From DASXHY01 sp035552155 (GTDB lineage: Bacteria > Verrucomicrobiota > Verrucomicrobiia > Limisphaerales > DASXHY01): a DNA stretch of 64,000 nt. How positions within the stretch are numbered: the first letter of the stretch is position 1; each line of letters begins with the position of its first letter. The translations under genes were made by a program, and so were the position numbers. The notes under the pieces were generated by a model, which saw only the letters and a program-made list of their open reading frames with translations, did no database searches and was not told the origin of the DNA. The stretch is from the NCBI GenBank assembly GCA_035552155.1, contig DASZLX010000043.1, positions 186,001-250,000 of the forward strand. The letters run 5' to 3'. Below, piece by piece: positions 50,645-59,563 of this stretch.

Positions 50645-53443
50645 ATGTTTGGCAAAATGCGGACTGGCACTCCAGAGGAAATCGCCCGTGAAAAGATAGA
50701 TGCGATGCTCATCGCGTCGGGATGGATTATTCAGGATTACAAAGGCATTGATTTTTCCCTCGGACACGGCATCGCAGTTCGCGAAGTCCCGCTCAAGACG
50801 GGCCCCTGCGACTATCTTCTACTGGTGGACCGCAAACCCGTCGGCGTGGTTGAGGCCAAGCGCCGAGGCACAACGCTCTCCACTGTGGCCGAACAATCAG
50901 GCCGCTATGCCTCGAGTTTGCCCGATTTTCTGAGCGCCGGACTAACCGGTCCGCTACCATTTCTCTATGAGTCCACCGGCGTTGAAACTTTTTTCCGCGA
51001 TGAACGTGATCCCGACCCGCGGTCGCGACAGGTGTTCAGTTTTCATCGCCCTGAAACTCTTTCCGAATGGCTGACCGAAGCCGACACCCTGCGTTCGCGG
51101 CTCCAGCACCTGCCACCGCTGCCAACTTCTGGCATGCGCGACTGCCAGGTCGAAGGCATCACCGATCTTGAAAAATCCTTCGCTGAGAATCGTCCACGTG
51201 CGCTGATTCAAATGGCCACCGGCGCGGGAAAAACTTTTACTGCGTGCGCCTTCACCTATCGGCTTATCAAATACGCTGGAGCCCGCCGCGTGTTGTTTCT
51301 GGTGGATCGCTCGAATCTCGGACGCCAGGCGACACACGAGTTCCAACAATACGTCACGCCGGACATCGGGCGCAAATTCACCGAGCTTTACAACGTCCAG
51401 CATCTAACCTCAAACGCTCTTGACCCCGTCTGCCGCGTCACCATCTGCACCATTCAACGTCTTTACTCGATGTTGCGCGGCGAGGAATTGCCCGAAGATG
51501 CCGATGAAATGTCCGCGTACGAAATCGGCGCGGCTGACGGACGGCCGAAGGAGGTTGCCTATAATCCCTCCATTCCGATCGAGATGTTCGATTTCGTCGT
51601 CACCGACGAATGTCATCGATCCATTTACAATCTCTGGCGCCAAGTCCTGGAATACTTCGATGCCTTTCTCATCGGCCTCACCGCCACGCCGTCCAAGCAG
51701 ACCATCGGCTTTTTCAATCAAAACCTGGTCACCGAATACAACCACGAGCGCGCCGTGGCGGATGGCGTAAACGTCGGCTACGAAGTCTATCGCATCAAAA
51801 CGCAGGTCACTGACCAAGGCGGCAAGGTTGAAAAAGGCTTTTACATCGACAAACGCAACAAACTGGATCGCTCCAAGCGCTGGGAGCAACTCGACGAAGA
51901 CCTCACATACGGCGCACCGGAATTGGATCGCTCCGTCGTCGTCCCTTCTCAGATTCGCACGGTGTTACAGGCGTTCAAGGATGCCCTCTTCACCGAACTG
52001 TTCCCCGGACGCACGCTCGTACCCAAGACACTCATTTTCGCCAAGGACGATTCCCATGCCGAGGACATCGTCCATATTTGCCGCGAGGTATTTGGCAAGG
52101 GCAACGACTTCGCCAAGAAAATCACGTATCAATCCAAGCACCCGGAGACCGGCAAGTCCGCCAAAAGCGAAACGCTCATCCAGGAATTCCGCACCTCGCC
52201 CCAACTTCGCATCGCCGTCACCGTGGACATGATCGCCACCGGCACGGACATCAAGCCGCTGGAATGCCTCCTATTCCTTCGCGACGTCCGCAGCCACGTG
52301 TATTTCGAGCAGATGAAAGGCCGCGGCACACGCGTCCTCACGCCCACGGATTTGCAGGCCGTGAGCGGCGCGGATGCACGCGTAAAAACTCATTTTGTGA
52401 TCGTGGACGCCGTGGGCGTGTGTGAAAGCGACAAAACCGACTCACGCCCCCTGGAAAAGCAGCCGACCGTAAAGTTCGATAAACTCCTGCTCGGCGTTGC
52501 CCTCGGCAAGCGCGATGAGGATACACTCAGCACGTTGGCCGGACGCCTCGCCCGGCTCGATCGCGAACTCGATTCCGCGCAACGTTCCCAGGTCGCAGCC
52601 ATCTCTGGTGGCAAAACCGTCGCGCAAATGTCTGCCACACTCCTCCGGGCGATCGATCCGAACGCCATTGCCGAACACGCCACTGGCAAGCCGGGCGCCT
52701 CGCCGGCAGAAGTGGCGCCGGAGAAATTTGAAGCGGCGAAGAAAGAATTGGTTCTCGAAGCCTGCACACCATTCGACAAGCCCGCGTTGCGCGACGCTCT
52801 TGTGAAGCTCAAACAGGAAAACGAACAGACCATTGATACCGTCACTGCTGACATCGTGACGCATCAGGGTTTCGATGCCGCCGCGAAGGAAAAGGCCGCG
52901 AACCTCCTCAAATCCTTCCGTGATTATATCGAGCAGCACAATGCCGAAATCACCTCGCTGCAAATCCTTTACAGCCGGCCGTATAAGCAGAGACTTACCG
53001 AGCCGATGCTCAAAGAATTGGAAAAGAAACTCCGCGAAAACCACGCCGACTGGACGGAAGACCGCCTCTGGGACGCCTTCGCTGCCACCGCGCCCGGTAG
53101 GGTCAAGGGCCGTTCGCAGGCCGGCCGCTTTGCCGACCTCGTTGCGCTCGTCCGCTTCTCGCTCGAACAGCAGCCTGTGCTCGCGCCCTTTGCTGATTCC
53201 GTGTCGGAACGGTTCAACGAATGGCTCATGAGCAAGGCCAAGGAGGGAATCAAATTTAACACTGAACAACTTGGCTGGTTGAATTTAATTCGCGACCACA
53301 TCGCCACCAGCCTGAGCATCGAGACGGAAGATTTGGAATTGTCACCGTTCAACCAGCGCGGCGGTTTGGGCAAAGCGCATCAACTGTTCGGCGAGCAACT
53401 GCCCAAGCTGCTCGATGAACTCAACGAAGTACTTGCGGCATGA
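50645..53443 (+). CDS. hsdR: Type I restriction enzyme, R (motor/nuclease) subunit
   Basis: 932 residues. The N-terminal nuclease has the PD-(D/E)XK residues Asp56 (GPCDYLLLVD) and Glu70-Lys72 (VVEAK). The superfamily 2 motor follows: Walker A ATGAGKT near 190-197, the DECH box at 321-324 (VTDECHRSIYN), LTATPSKQT, and TVDMIATGTDIKP, then MKGRGTR in the second RecA domain. The C-terminal third resembles the EcoEI-type R C-terminal domain. The subunit cuts DNA after translocation when the S/M complex binds an unmethylated site. Its stop overlaps the next ATG by 4 bp. Confidence 0.93.
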   Translation: MFGKMRTGTPEEIAREKIDAMLIASGWIIQDYKGIDFSLGHGIAVREVPLKTGPCDYLLLVDRKPVGVVEAKRRGTTLSTVAEQSGRYASSLPDFLSAGLTGPLPFLYESTGVETFFRDERDPDPRSRQVFSFHRPETLSEWLTEADTLRSRLQHLPPLPTSGMRDCQVEGITDLEKSFAENRPRALIQMATGAGKTFTACAFTYRLIKYAGARRVLFLVDRSNLGRQATHEFQQYVTPDIGRKFTELYNVQHLTSNALDPVCRVTICTIQRLYSMLRGEELPEDADEMSAYEIGAADGRPKEVAYNPSIPIEMFDFVVTDECHRSIYNLWRQVLEYFDAFLIGLTATPSKQTIGFFNQNLVTEYNHERAVADGVNVGYEVYRIKTQVTDQGGKVEKGFYIDKRNKLDRSKRWEQLDEDLTYGAPELDRSVVVPSQIRTVLQAFKDALFTELFPGRTLVPKTLIFAKDDSHAEDIVHICREVFGKGNDFAKKITYQSKHPETGKSAKSETLIQEFRTSPQLRIAVTVDMIATGTDIKPLECLLFLRDVRSHVYFEQMKGRGTRVLTPTDLQAVSGADARVKTHFVIVDAVGVCESDKTDSRPLEKQPTVKFDKLLLGVALGKRDEDTLSTLAGRLARLDRELDSAQRSQVAAISGGKTVAQMSATLLRAIDPNAIAEHATGKPGASPAEVAPEKFEAAKKELVLEACTPFDKPALRDALVKLKQENEQTIDTVTADIVTHQGFDAAAKEKAANLLKSFRDYIEQHNAEITSLQILYSRPYKQRLTEPMLKELEKKLRENHADWTEDRLWDAFAATAPGRVKGRSQAGRFADLVALVRFSLEQQPVLAPFADSVSERFNEWLMSKAKEGIKFNTEQLGWLNLIRDHIATSLSIETEDLELSPFNQRGGLGKAHQLFGEQLPKLLDELNEVLAA

Positions 53444-54111
53444 AAGAATTCATTAATAAAGCTGGCGTGCGCGTCGAAGTGACAATCCAGAAACTAAGGG
53501 ATTGTTTAAAGCACGCGATTGACAGATTCAACGACTACGAAAAGTCCTCTCTCCTGCTGCCCCGAAAACTCCCCAATGGTCATTACGTTGGAGAGAAAGA
53601 TAGAGGTTGGGGTGCGGCAAGCGAGAGAGCAATTGCCCACAGATTGGCCGTATATCTTGAACGTCAACTCCGGCAAGACGGAATCGTTGAAGATGGTGGT
53701 CTTATTTCCGTAGACTGCGAATATAATCGCCACCTGGACGGGATGAAAACCCACAGAATTCCCGAAAAGCTGATTGGAGTCGTTGAGGACGCCAAGCGAA
53801 AACCCAAGCCAATCACTGACGACGAGGGATTCTATGTGTTCTCGATTGCCCCGGATATTATTGTTCACCGCCGAGGCGAAGATGATTTGAACCTACTCGT
53901 CATCGAACTGAAGAAAACAACCAACAATGAGATTGCAGAATATGATGACCTAAAGTTACGTTGCTTCACCAAGGAAGGTCGAGATGAATATGGTTACCTA
54001 ATTGGATTCGCTGTCGTTGCTGTTGACGACGTTCCCGCAGAGCAACGAGAAATGCAGCTTTCAACTCCTTACGCGAGGGGAGAACCACAAGCACCTCAAT
54101 ACGCCCAATGA
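53440..54111 (+). CDS. Predicted PD-(D/E)XK protein embedded in the type I operon
   Basis: 223 residues, overlapping hsdR and hsdS by 4 bp each (ATGA both times), so it is made together with them. Candidate nuclease residues are Pro138-Asp139 (IAPDIIVHRRG) and Glu156-Leu-Lys158 (LLVIELKKTTN), with Glu62 upstream (SERAIAHRLAVYLE); this order and spacing fit the PD-(D/E)XK fold. No other domain is seen. It is not a standard subunit of type I systems. It may act as an accessory nuclease or be an inactive relative; I do not recognise a named family. Confidence 0.7.
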   Translation: MKEFINKAGVRVEVTIQKLRDCLKHAIDRFNDYEKSSLLLPRKLPNGHYVGEKDRGWGAASERAIAHRLAVYLERQLRQDGIVEDGGLISVDCEYNRHLDGMKTHRIPEKLIGVVEDAKRKPKPITDDEGFYVFSIAPDIIVHRRGEDDLNLLVIELKKTTNNEIAEYDDLKLRCFTKEGRDEYGYLIGFAVVAVDDVPAEQREMQLSTPYARGEPQAPQYAQ

Positions 54112-55610
54112 TCGCTATTACAACCGGAGCCCCAACGGGGCGGAAGAAATTAGCCCATGGCAAGAAGCGCGGCGATGCCGTCCTGGGAGACGAATCCCAA
54201 AACACGTCGAGCCCTGAAGTGGCGAAACGAGGCGATTGGCAAATTTCCCGGCTCAGCGAACTCGCCGCGGACGAACGAAACTCAATTACGGATGGGCCGT
54301 TCGGATCAAAGCTTAAAACGGCGCATTATACAGATGCAGGTCCTCGAGTCATTCGGCTAAAGAACATTGGTGATGGAGAATTCGTGGATGCGAAGGCCCA
54401 TATCTCGGCGACGCATTTTGCCACACTTCAAAAGCATCGAGTTTTTCCTGGCGACATTGTGATCGCGGCTCTCGGCGAGAATCCGCCCCGCTCCTGCATC
54501 GTGCCGGAGTCCATTGGACCAGCCATCGTCAAAGCCGATTGCGTTCGCTTCAAAGCTGGGCCGCGGGTTCTTCCCAAATTCCTCAATTACGTGTTGAACG
54601 CCCCTGATCTCAGGCGGCACGCGAAGGGGATTATCCACGGCGTCGGACGGCCACGGTTAAACTTGGGAGAGATCAAGTCGCTTCCTGTTCCCGTTCCACC
54701 ATTACTCGAACAACGGCGGATTGTGGCGGAGATTGAGAAGCAATTCACGCGGCTGGAGACGGGGGTGGCGGGTTTGCTGCGGGTGCAGGCCAACCTCAAA
54801 CGCTACCGTGCCGCCGTCCTCAAAGCTGCCTGCGAAGGCAGTCTTATCCCAACCGAAGCCGAACTCGCCAGAAAGGAACGCCGCAAGTTCGAGCAAGCGA
54901 GCGAACTCATTGCCCGAACCCCGACACCACCGAGACCTAACCGCTGGAACTCGCGGAGCAAGGATGTGATTCCTGGACACTCAGCGCTCGCTGTTGGAAA
55001 TCCGAATACGAAATTAGCAGGGGGCTGGGCATGGTCGGCGCTCGTGGAGATTGCAAAAATGGAAAGTGGTCACACCCCGAGCCGCAATCATCCTGAATGG
55101 TGGGATGGAGATGTTGCATGGATTGGGATCGCCGACGCACGTGAGCATGATGGCCACACCATCCACGAAACTCTTCAACACACGAATCTCGAAGGCATCG
55201 CCAATTCTGCCTCTCGCTTGCTTCCGGCCGGCACAGTTTGTATCAGCCGAACGGCATCGGTTGGCTACGTCGTCGTCATGGGACGCGAGATGGCGACAAG
55301 CCAAGACTTTGTAAACTGGATTCCAACCCCAGCGGTCACGTCTGGCTGGCTGCGCACCATTTTCTCCGCCGACCGTGAGGCTTTACGCCGGTTCGGAAAA
55401 GGGTCGGTTCACAAGACGATTTATTTCCCAGAATGGCTGTCGATGCATGTGGCCGTTCCACCGCTCGCCGAGCAGACGCGGATCGTGGCGGAAGTAGAGC
55501 GGCGGTTTAGCGTGGTGGAGGAGTTGGAAGCGGTGGTATCCGCCAACCTCCAGCGCGCCACCCGCCTCCGCCAATCCATCCTCCAAAAAGCCTTCACGGG
55601 AGAATTATAA
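54108..55610 (+). CDS. hsdS: Type I restriction-modification specificity subunit
   Basis: 500 residues. It has two target recognition domains, about 45-200 and 300-460. Each is followed by the conserved helix that spaces the half-sites: PPLLEQRRIVAEIEKQFTRL (about 203) and PPLAEQTRIVAEVERRFSVV (about 462). The C-terminus LRQSILQKAFTGEL is typical. The ATG at 54108 overlaps the preceding stop; the first 40 residues are poorly conserved, so a later start is possible. The recognised DNA sequence cannot be predicted. GC content falls sharply directly after this gene. Confidence 0.93.
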   Translation: MIAITTGAPTGRKKLAHGKKRGDAVLGDESQNTSSPEVAKRGDWQISRLSELAADERNSITDGPFGSKLKTAHYTDAGPRVIRLKNIGDGEFVDAKAHISATHFATLQKHRVFPGDIVIAALGENPPRSCIVPESIGPAIVKADCVRFKAGPRVLPKFLNYVLNAPDLRRHAKGIIHGVGRPRLNLGEIKSLPVPVPPLLEQRRIVAEIEKQFTRLETGVAGLLRVQANLKRYRAAVLKAACEGSLIPTEAELARKERRKFEQASELIARTPTPPRPNRWNSRSKDVIPGHSALAVGNPNTKLAGGWAWSALVEIAKMESGHTPSRNHPEWWDGDVAWIGIADAREHDGHTIHETLQHTNLEGIANSASRLLPAGTVCISRTASVGYVVVMGREMATSQDFVNWIPTPAVTSGWLRTIFSADREALRRFGKGSVHKTIYFPEWLSMHVAVPPLAEQTRIVAEVERRFSVVEELEAVVSANLQRATRLRQSILQKAFTGEL

Positions 55611-55663
55611 AGTGGTCCTTAAAATAGATTGTCACATCAACAATATTAAATCTAACCCCTAAT

Positions 55664-56326
55664 ATGTTCATAACAATTGGAACACCTAAACAATATGCAG
55701 ATTTAAAAGTTATCCCAAGGCCGCCAATTGGATCACTTCGTTCCCGTGTTCCTATAGTTGTGATAGATGACAAGGGGTTTATTTATCACGATGTGCTCAG
55801 AAATCACGGTTTCGCGATAACTTTACTGCCTGACATCACAGACATAAAAGCAGTGGAGTCATATCCTGTGGTCATCTGTGATATTCGCGGAATCGGAAAG
55901 TCTTTTGGATCGCGATTCGAAGGCGCGCATGTGATTGCGGAAATAAAAAAGCATTACCCAAATAAAATATTGATAGCATACACGGGCGAGCTATTCGACG
56001 CATCCTTTAATCAATACTTTGCACTGTGTGACGCGAGCGTCAAAAAGGACACTGAATCAGAGCGATGGGTTGAAACTCTGGACAATGCAATTGCCGCATT
56101 TCTAGATCCGGTTGCGCAATGGAAAAAACTAAGGGCTTATTTAATTGCCTCAGATGTTCCTACTATGCGACTTGCCAAGCTTGAGGATCACTACGTTACC
56201 GCCATCCTAGCTAAACAAACGCCATTTCAGGATGAAAAGAAGCTGATCGATCTGCCACAGGACGCCAAGGCTGTCCTAATCGGCATAGCTAGCAATTATG
56301 CTTTTAAACTTTTAGTTGGGCATTAA
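55664..56326 (+). CDS. Receiver-domain protein inside the type I operon
   Basis: 220 residues. Residues about 28-130 form a receiver fold: acidic pair Asp35-Asp36 (IVVIDDKGF), phospho-acceptor Asp73 (VVICDIRGIG), the Thr switch (IAYTG, 107) and a Lys at 127-128 (ASVKKD). No known DNA-binding output domain follows; the last 90 residues are helical and unrecognised. The gene is visibly AT-richer than hsdS and hsdM. It starts 53 bp after hsdS and ends 3 bp before the kinase-like gene, making a two-gene cassette. It probably receives a phosphoryl group from that partner (inference). Confidence 0.75.
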   Translation: MFITIGTPKQYADLKVIPRPPIGSLRSRVPIVVIDDKGFIYHDVLRNHGFAITLLPDITDIKAVESYPVVICDIRGIGKSFGSRFEGAHVIAEIKKHYPNKILIAYTGELFDASFNQYFALCDASVKKDTESERWVETLDNAIAAFLDPVAQWKKLRAYLIASDVPTMRLAKLEDHYVTAILAKQTPFQDEKKLIDLPQDAKAVLIGIASNYAFKLLVGH

Positions 56327-56329
56327 CGA

Positions 56330-57412
56330 ATGAATCCATTTCCATATCCATTGTCTGATGGAACGTCTTTCCCCCCAAAAGATGGCTTTTTAGTCAAATG
56401 CCCGACATTTCTCAAAACACTGTCAGCTAAGCCATATCAAAAGCTATTCGTGTCGATGGGACAAGAGGAGCGACTTCATACAGACCCCGTTGGCTTTTCG
56501 GCAATGCCTATAACGTTAGATGGAAAAACATATTTTGTCGTTGGCGTGAGGGTCGAAGGATATTACGACAATAAAAAAACTAAGGCAAAGATTGGCCCTG
56601 ATTTTAATCCTGTATTCCCTCTGGCGGCATTCATTGATACAATTACCAAATTTCGAGGAGCGGCGCCCGCCAAGGCTTTTGAGGCAGAAAAGGCGAAGCC
56701 GCTAGCTGAGTCGGAGAAATTCGTGAGTTTCACCATGCATGAGATTCGACGACTCAATCTTGACGTGAAGGCTCAGGCAGAAGAAATGACAGCTAACCTC
56801 AACAGGGGTTATGTCGACAAAGATTTCTTGGATTACCGGGCTCAAAATATATTTGGAACTAGCAGCCTTATTTCCATTCGGTTGAATTCTTATGACTTTC
56901 ACGTAAACCCGGACGCGCTAACCTCAGGCAGCAAGATACAAATTCCAATCTTCAGAAAATTCGAAAAGACAAAGCATTGTCTTCAAGTCGAATGTGGAAG
57001 GAAAAAAGTTCAAATCAAACTTGATGGACAGAGCTTCCATTCAATAAGCGGCTACGACGTGTTTGAATTGCTTCCGTTTGTTCTGCTTGAAAATGCAATT
57101 AAATACTCCCCACCTGAACAGACCATCACGGTTTCTTTCATTGAAGAAAAGCATCACCTTGAAATAATCATTAACTCAATAGGACCGACTCTATCCGAAG
57201 ACGAACAAAAGCATTTATTTGAAGCAGATTTCAGAGGGGTAAATGCGCGGAAAACTTGCGACGGATCCGGCACAGGGTTGCATTTCGCAAAGCTTGTTTG
57301 CGATCTTCATGCCGTGGGCATTTCAGCAAGGTCTCAACAGCAGGAACTATTCAGAATTAAGGGAGTGCCGTATTCCTATTTCACAGTGACATTGGAAATT
57401 AAATTATCATGA
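56330..57412 (+). CDS. Histidine-kinase-like protein inside the type I operon
   Basis: 360 residues without membrane helices, so probably cytosolic. A possible H-box with His137 (FTMHEIRRLN) precedes an HATPase domain: N-box LLENAIKYSPPEQT (Asn255), a G1-like INSIGPTLSEDE that lacks the usual Asp, LFEADFRG, and a G2 loop DGSGTGLHFAKLV. The N-terminal 120 residues are an unrecognised, possibly sensory region. AT-rich like its neighbour. The stop overlaps a short hsdM-like frame by 4 bp. It could sense infection or DNA state and signal to the receiver protein (inference). Confidence 0.72.
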   Translation: MNPFPYPLSDGTSFPPKDGFLVKCPTFLKTLSAKPYQKLFVSMGQEERLHTDPVGFSAMPITLDGKTYFVVGVRVEGYYDNKKTKAKIGPDFNPVFPLAAFIDTITKFRGAAPAKAFEAEKAKPLAESEKFVSFTMHEIRRLNLDVKAQAEEMTANLNRGYVDKDFLDYRAQNIFGTSSLISIRLNSYDFHVNPDALTSGSKIQIPIFRKFEKTKHCLQVECGRKKVQIKLDGQSFHSISGYDVFELLPFVLLENAIKYSPPEQTITVSFIEEKHHLEIIINSIGPTLSEDEQKHLFEADFRGVNARKTCDGSGTGLHFAKLVCDLHAVGISARSQQQELFRIKGVPYSYFTVTLEIKLS

Positions 57413-57519
57413 GCACGACCAGCTCTTTCGTCGAAAAACTCTGGAACAATTACAAAATCCTTCCGCATTCGGCTCTGGTTGCGGTGCGACAAGTGCGCTT
57501 AGTTCATTCTCATGAGTAA
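57409..57519 (+). pseudogene. Truncated hsdM N-terminus (scar), 36 codons
   Basis: The frame reads MSTTSSFVEKLWNNYKILPH, then SALVAVRQVRLVHSHE and a stop. SFVEKLWNNYKIL resembles QLVSKLWNYCNIL at the start of the adjacent intact hsdM, and MSTTSS is a common opening of HsdM proteins. After about 19 codons the similarity ends. It overlaps both the kinase stop (4 bp) and the hsdM start (8 bp). It is best read as a remnant from insertion of the two-component cassette or from hsdM exchange; alternatively it acts as a coupling peptide. Confidence 0.55.
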
Positions 57520-58990
57520 TCCAACCCAACTGGTTTCCAAACTCTGGAACTACTGCAACATCCTGCGCGATGACGGCCTGTCCTACGGCGATTACGTCGA
57601 ACAGTTGACGTTTCTGCTATTCCTGAAAATGGCGGATGAACAGGCGAAGCCGCCGTTCAATAAGGTGTCGCCGATTCCCAAAGGTTTTGGTTGGGAGACC
57701 CTGATGAAACTAGATGGTGATGAACTCGAAATTCATTACCGTCATACGTTGGAGGAACTCGGCAAGAGGTTCGGCATGCTCGGCATCATCTTCCGCAAGG
57801 CACAAAACAAGATCCAGGACCCAGCCAAGTTGCGCCGGCTCATCGTGGATCTGATCGATAAGGAATCGTGGTCCAGCCTCTCCGCCGACGTAAAGGGCGA
57901 GGCGTACGAAGGTTTGCTCCAAAAGAACGCCGAGGATGTGAAAGGTGGCGCCGGCCAATACTTCACGCCGCGGCCGCTCATCGCGGCCATGGTGGATGCG
58001 GTCGCGCCGCAACCCGGCCAGGCCATTTGTGATCCCGCCTGTGGCACCGGCGGTTTTCTGCTCGCGGCGCATGATTACCTGGCCAAACATCATTCGCTGG
58101 ACCGCGCGCAAAAAAAGAAGCTCAAAAGCGGCACGTTTTTCGGGATTGAGTTGGTGGACAGCGTGACTCGCCTGTGCGCGATGAATCTTCTCTTGCATGG
58201 AATTGGCGGGTCTGAAGCAGACGGCCCGCTTGGAGCCAACGATTTGCCCGTCGTCACCAAGGACGCGCTTGCGGGTAAGCACGGCGAATACGAGATCGTC
58301 CTGGCCAACCCGCCTTTCGGCAAGAAGAGCAGCGTGACCATCGTGAACGAGGCAGGTGAATCGTCTAAAGAATCGCTCATCATCAACCGCGACGACTTCT
58401 GGGCCACCACCAGCAACAAGCAACTGAATTTCCTTCAACACATTTTCACTATCCTCAAGCAGCATGGTCGCGCGGCGGTGGTGTTGCCGGATAACGTGCT
58501 TTTTGAAGGTGGTGCCGGCGAAACCATTCGCCGCGAATTGCTCAAACAAGCGGACGTTCACACCCTGATGCGACTACCGACTGGAATCTTTTACGCGCAA
58601 GGCGTGAAAGCGAACGTTCTCTTCTTCGATCGCAAACCTGCTCAGGAAAAACCGTGGACCCAGAAGCTCTGGATTTACGACCTGCGCACGAACCTGCATT
58701 TTACCCTCAAGGAGAACACTCTCAAGCGAAGTGATCTCGATGATTTCGTGGCGTGCTACAATCCGAAAAACCGTCACAACCGGAGAGAAAGCGAGCGTTT
58801 CAAAGGTTTCACTTACGACGAATTGGTAAAACGCGACAAAGTGAATCTCGACATCTTCTGGCTGAAAGATGATGCGCTCGAAGAATCCGCAAATCTTCCA
58901 GCACCCGAGATCATCGCTGCCGACATCACGGCAGATTTGGAAGCGGCGATGGAACAGTTCGCGACCATTGCGGAGGATTTGAAGAAATAG
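57512..58990 (+). CDS. hsdM: Type I restriction-modification methyltransferase subunit
   Basis: 492 residues of an N6-adenine methylase. The N-terminal helical domain (LVSKLWNYCNILRDDGLSYG) is followed by AdoMet motif I DPACGTGGFL (about 174) and catalytic motif IV NPPFG (about 266). GQYFTPRPLIAAMVDAV and the C-terminal RLPTGIFYAQGVKANVLFF are typical of HsdM. It works as M2S with hsdS and should protect host sites. It is the last R-M gene, separated from hsdS by the two-component cassette. Confidence 0.94.
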   Translation: MSNPTQLVSKLWNYCNILRDDGLSYGDYVEQLTFLLFLKMADEQAKPPFNKVSPIPKGFGWETLMKLDGDELEIHYRHTLEELGKRFGMLGIIFRKAQNKIQDPAKLRRLIVDLIDKESWSSLSADVKGEAYEGLLQKNAEDVKGGAGQYFTPRPLIAAMVDAVAPQPGQAICDPACGTGGFLLAAHDYLAKHHSLDRAQKKKLKSGTFFGIELVDSVTRLCAMNLLLHGIGGSEADGPLGANDLPVVTKDALAGKHGEYEIVLANPPFGKKSSVTIVNEAGESSKESLIINRDDFWATTSNKQLNFLQHIFTILKQHGRAAVVLPDNVLFEGGAGETIRRELLKQADVHTLMRLPTGIFYAQGVKANVLFFDRKPAQEKPWTQKLWIYDLRTNLHFTLKENTLKRSDLDDFVACYNPKNRHNRRESERFKGFTYDELVKRDKVNLDIFWLKDDALEESANLPAPEIIAADITADLEAAMEQFATIAEDLKK

Positions 58991-58996
58991 CTATTT

Positions 58997-59227
58997 ATGC
59001 CGACTCCCGCCCCCCATCCGCGCGATCCGTTGCACGGCATCACCCTGGAAAGCATCATTAATCAATTGGTCCAGCGACATGGTTGGAGCGAAATGGGGCG
59101 TCGCATTCCTGTCCGATGTTTCCAATTCAATCCGACAGTGAAATCCAGCCTCACGTTCCTGCGCAAAACCCCTTGGGCGCGTAAGAAAGTTGAAGACTGG
59201 TTCGTTGCGGAACAAACGGACGCCTGA
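58997..59227 (+). CDS. VF530 (DUF2132) family small protein
   Basis: 76 residues: DPLHGITLESIINQLVQRHG, then GWSEMGRRIPVRCF and NPTVKSSLTFLRKTPWARKK. This is the VF530-type double-stranded-DNA-binding fold, found widely in proteobacteria. It starts 6 bp after hsdM and may be co-transcribed. Why it is part of this island is unclear. Confidence 0.85.
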   Translation: MPTPAPHPRDPLHGITLESIINQLVQRHGWSEMGRRIPVRCFQFNPTVKSSLTFLRKTPWARKKVEDWFVAEQTDA

Positions 59228-59563
59228 TGGGTATGAAGCCCCATATTGACGGACGGTTGGACGGTTCGATTTTTGTTTTTCCTTTTGTATGGTGCAATTG
59301 AGCAAAATCATTACTCTTTGGCTTTAAGGCTGTGCAATTCTGGTATCATCCAATAGGGCGCAGCGGGGCGTCGGTTGGGACGTCTTCTACAAATGTGTTG
59401 AACGCAAGGAAACGTCTACGCACAAGCTTGGGCGGCTTTCAATACCCGTCGCATTGAAAGTTGATCAGCGGCCAAAAGCCGAACACACCGCGCAGCAGAA
59501 GATGGAGGGTTGTACCTCGCTCACGAAACGGCTCCTTAACTAAACGACACAACTCAGCACGAA
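59228..59563. other. 336-bp gap between the R-M locus and the McrB-like module
   Basis: No protein-coding signal is convincing. At 59436-59460 CTTTCAAT and ATTGAAAG form an 8-bp stem around a 9-nt loop, reminiscent of the ends of some CRISPR repeats, but it occurs only once. The gap should contain the promoter of the next three genes. Confidence 0.4.

Noticed and set aside
50510..50767. 85-codon minus-strand gene between the transposon end and hsdR
   Set aside because: Its N-terminal half is antisense to hsdR and there is no motif or ribosome-binding site.
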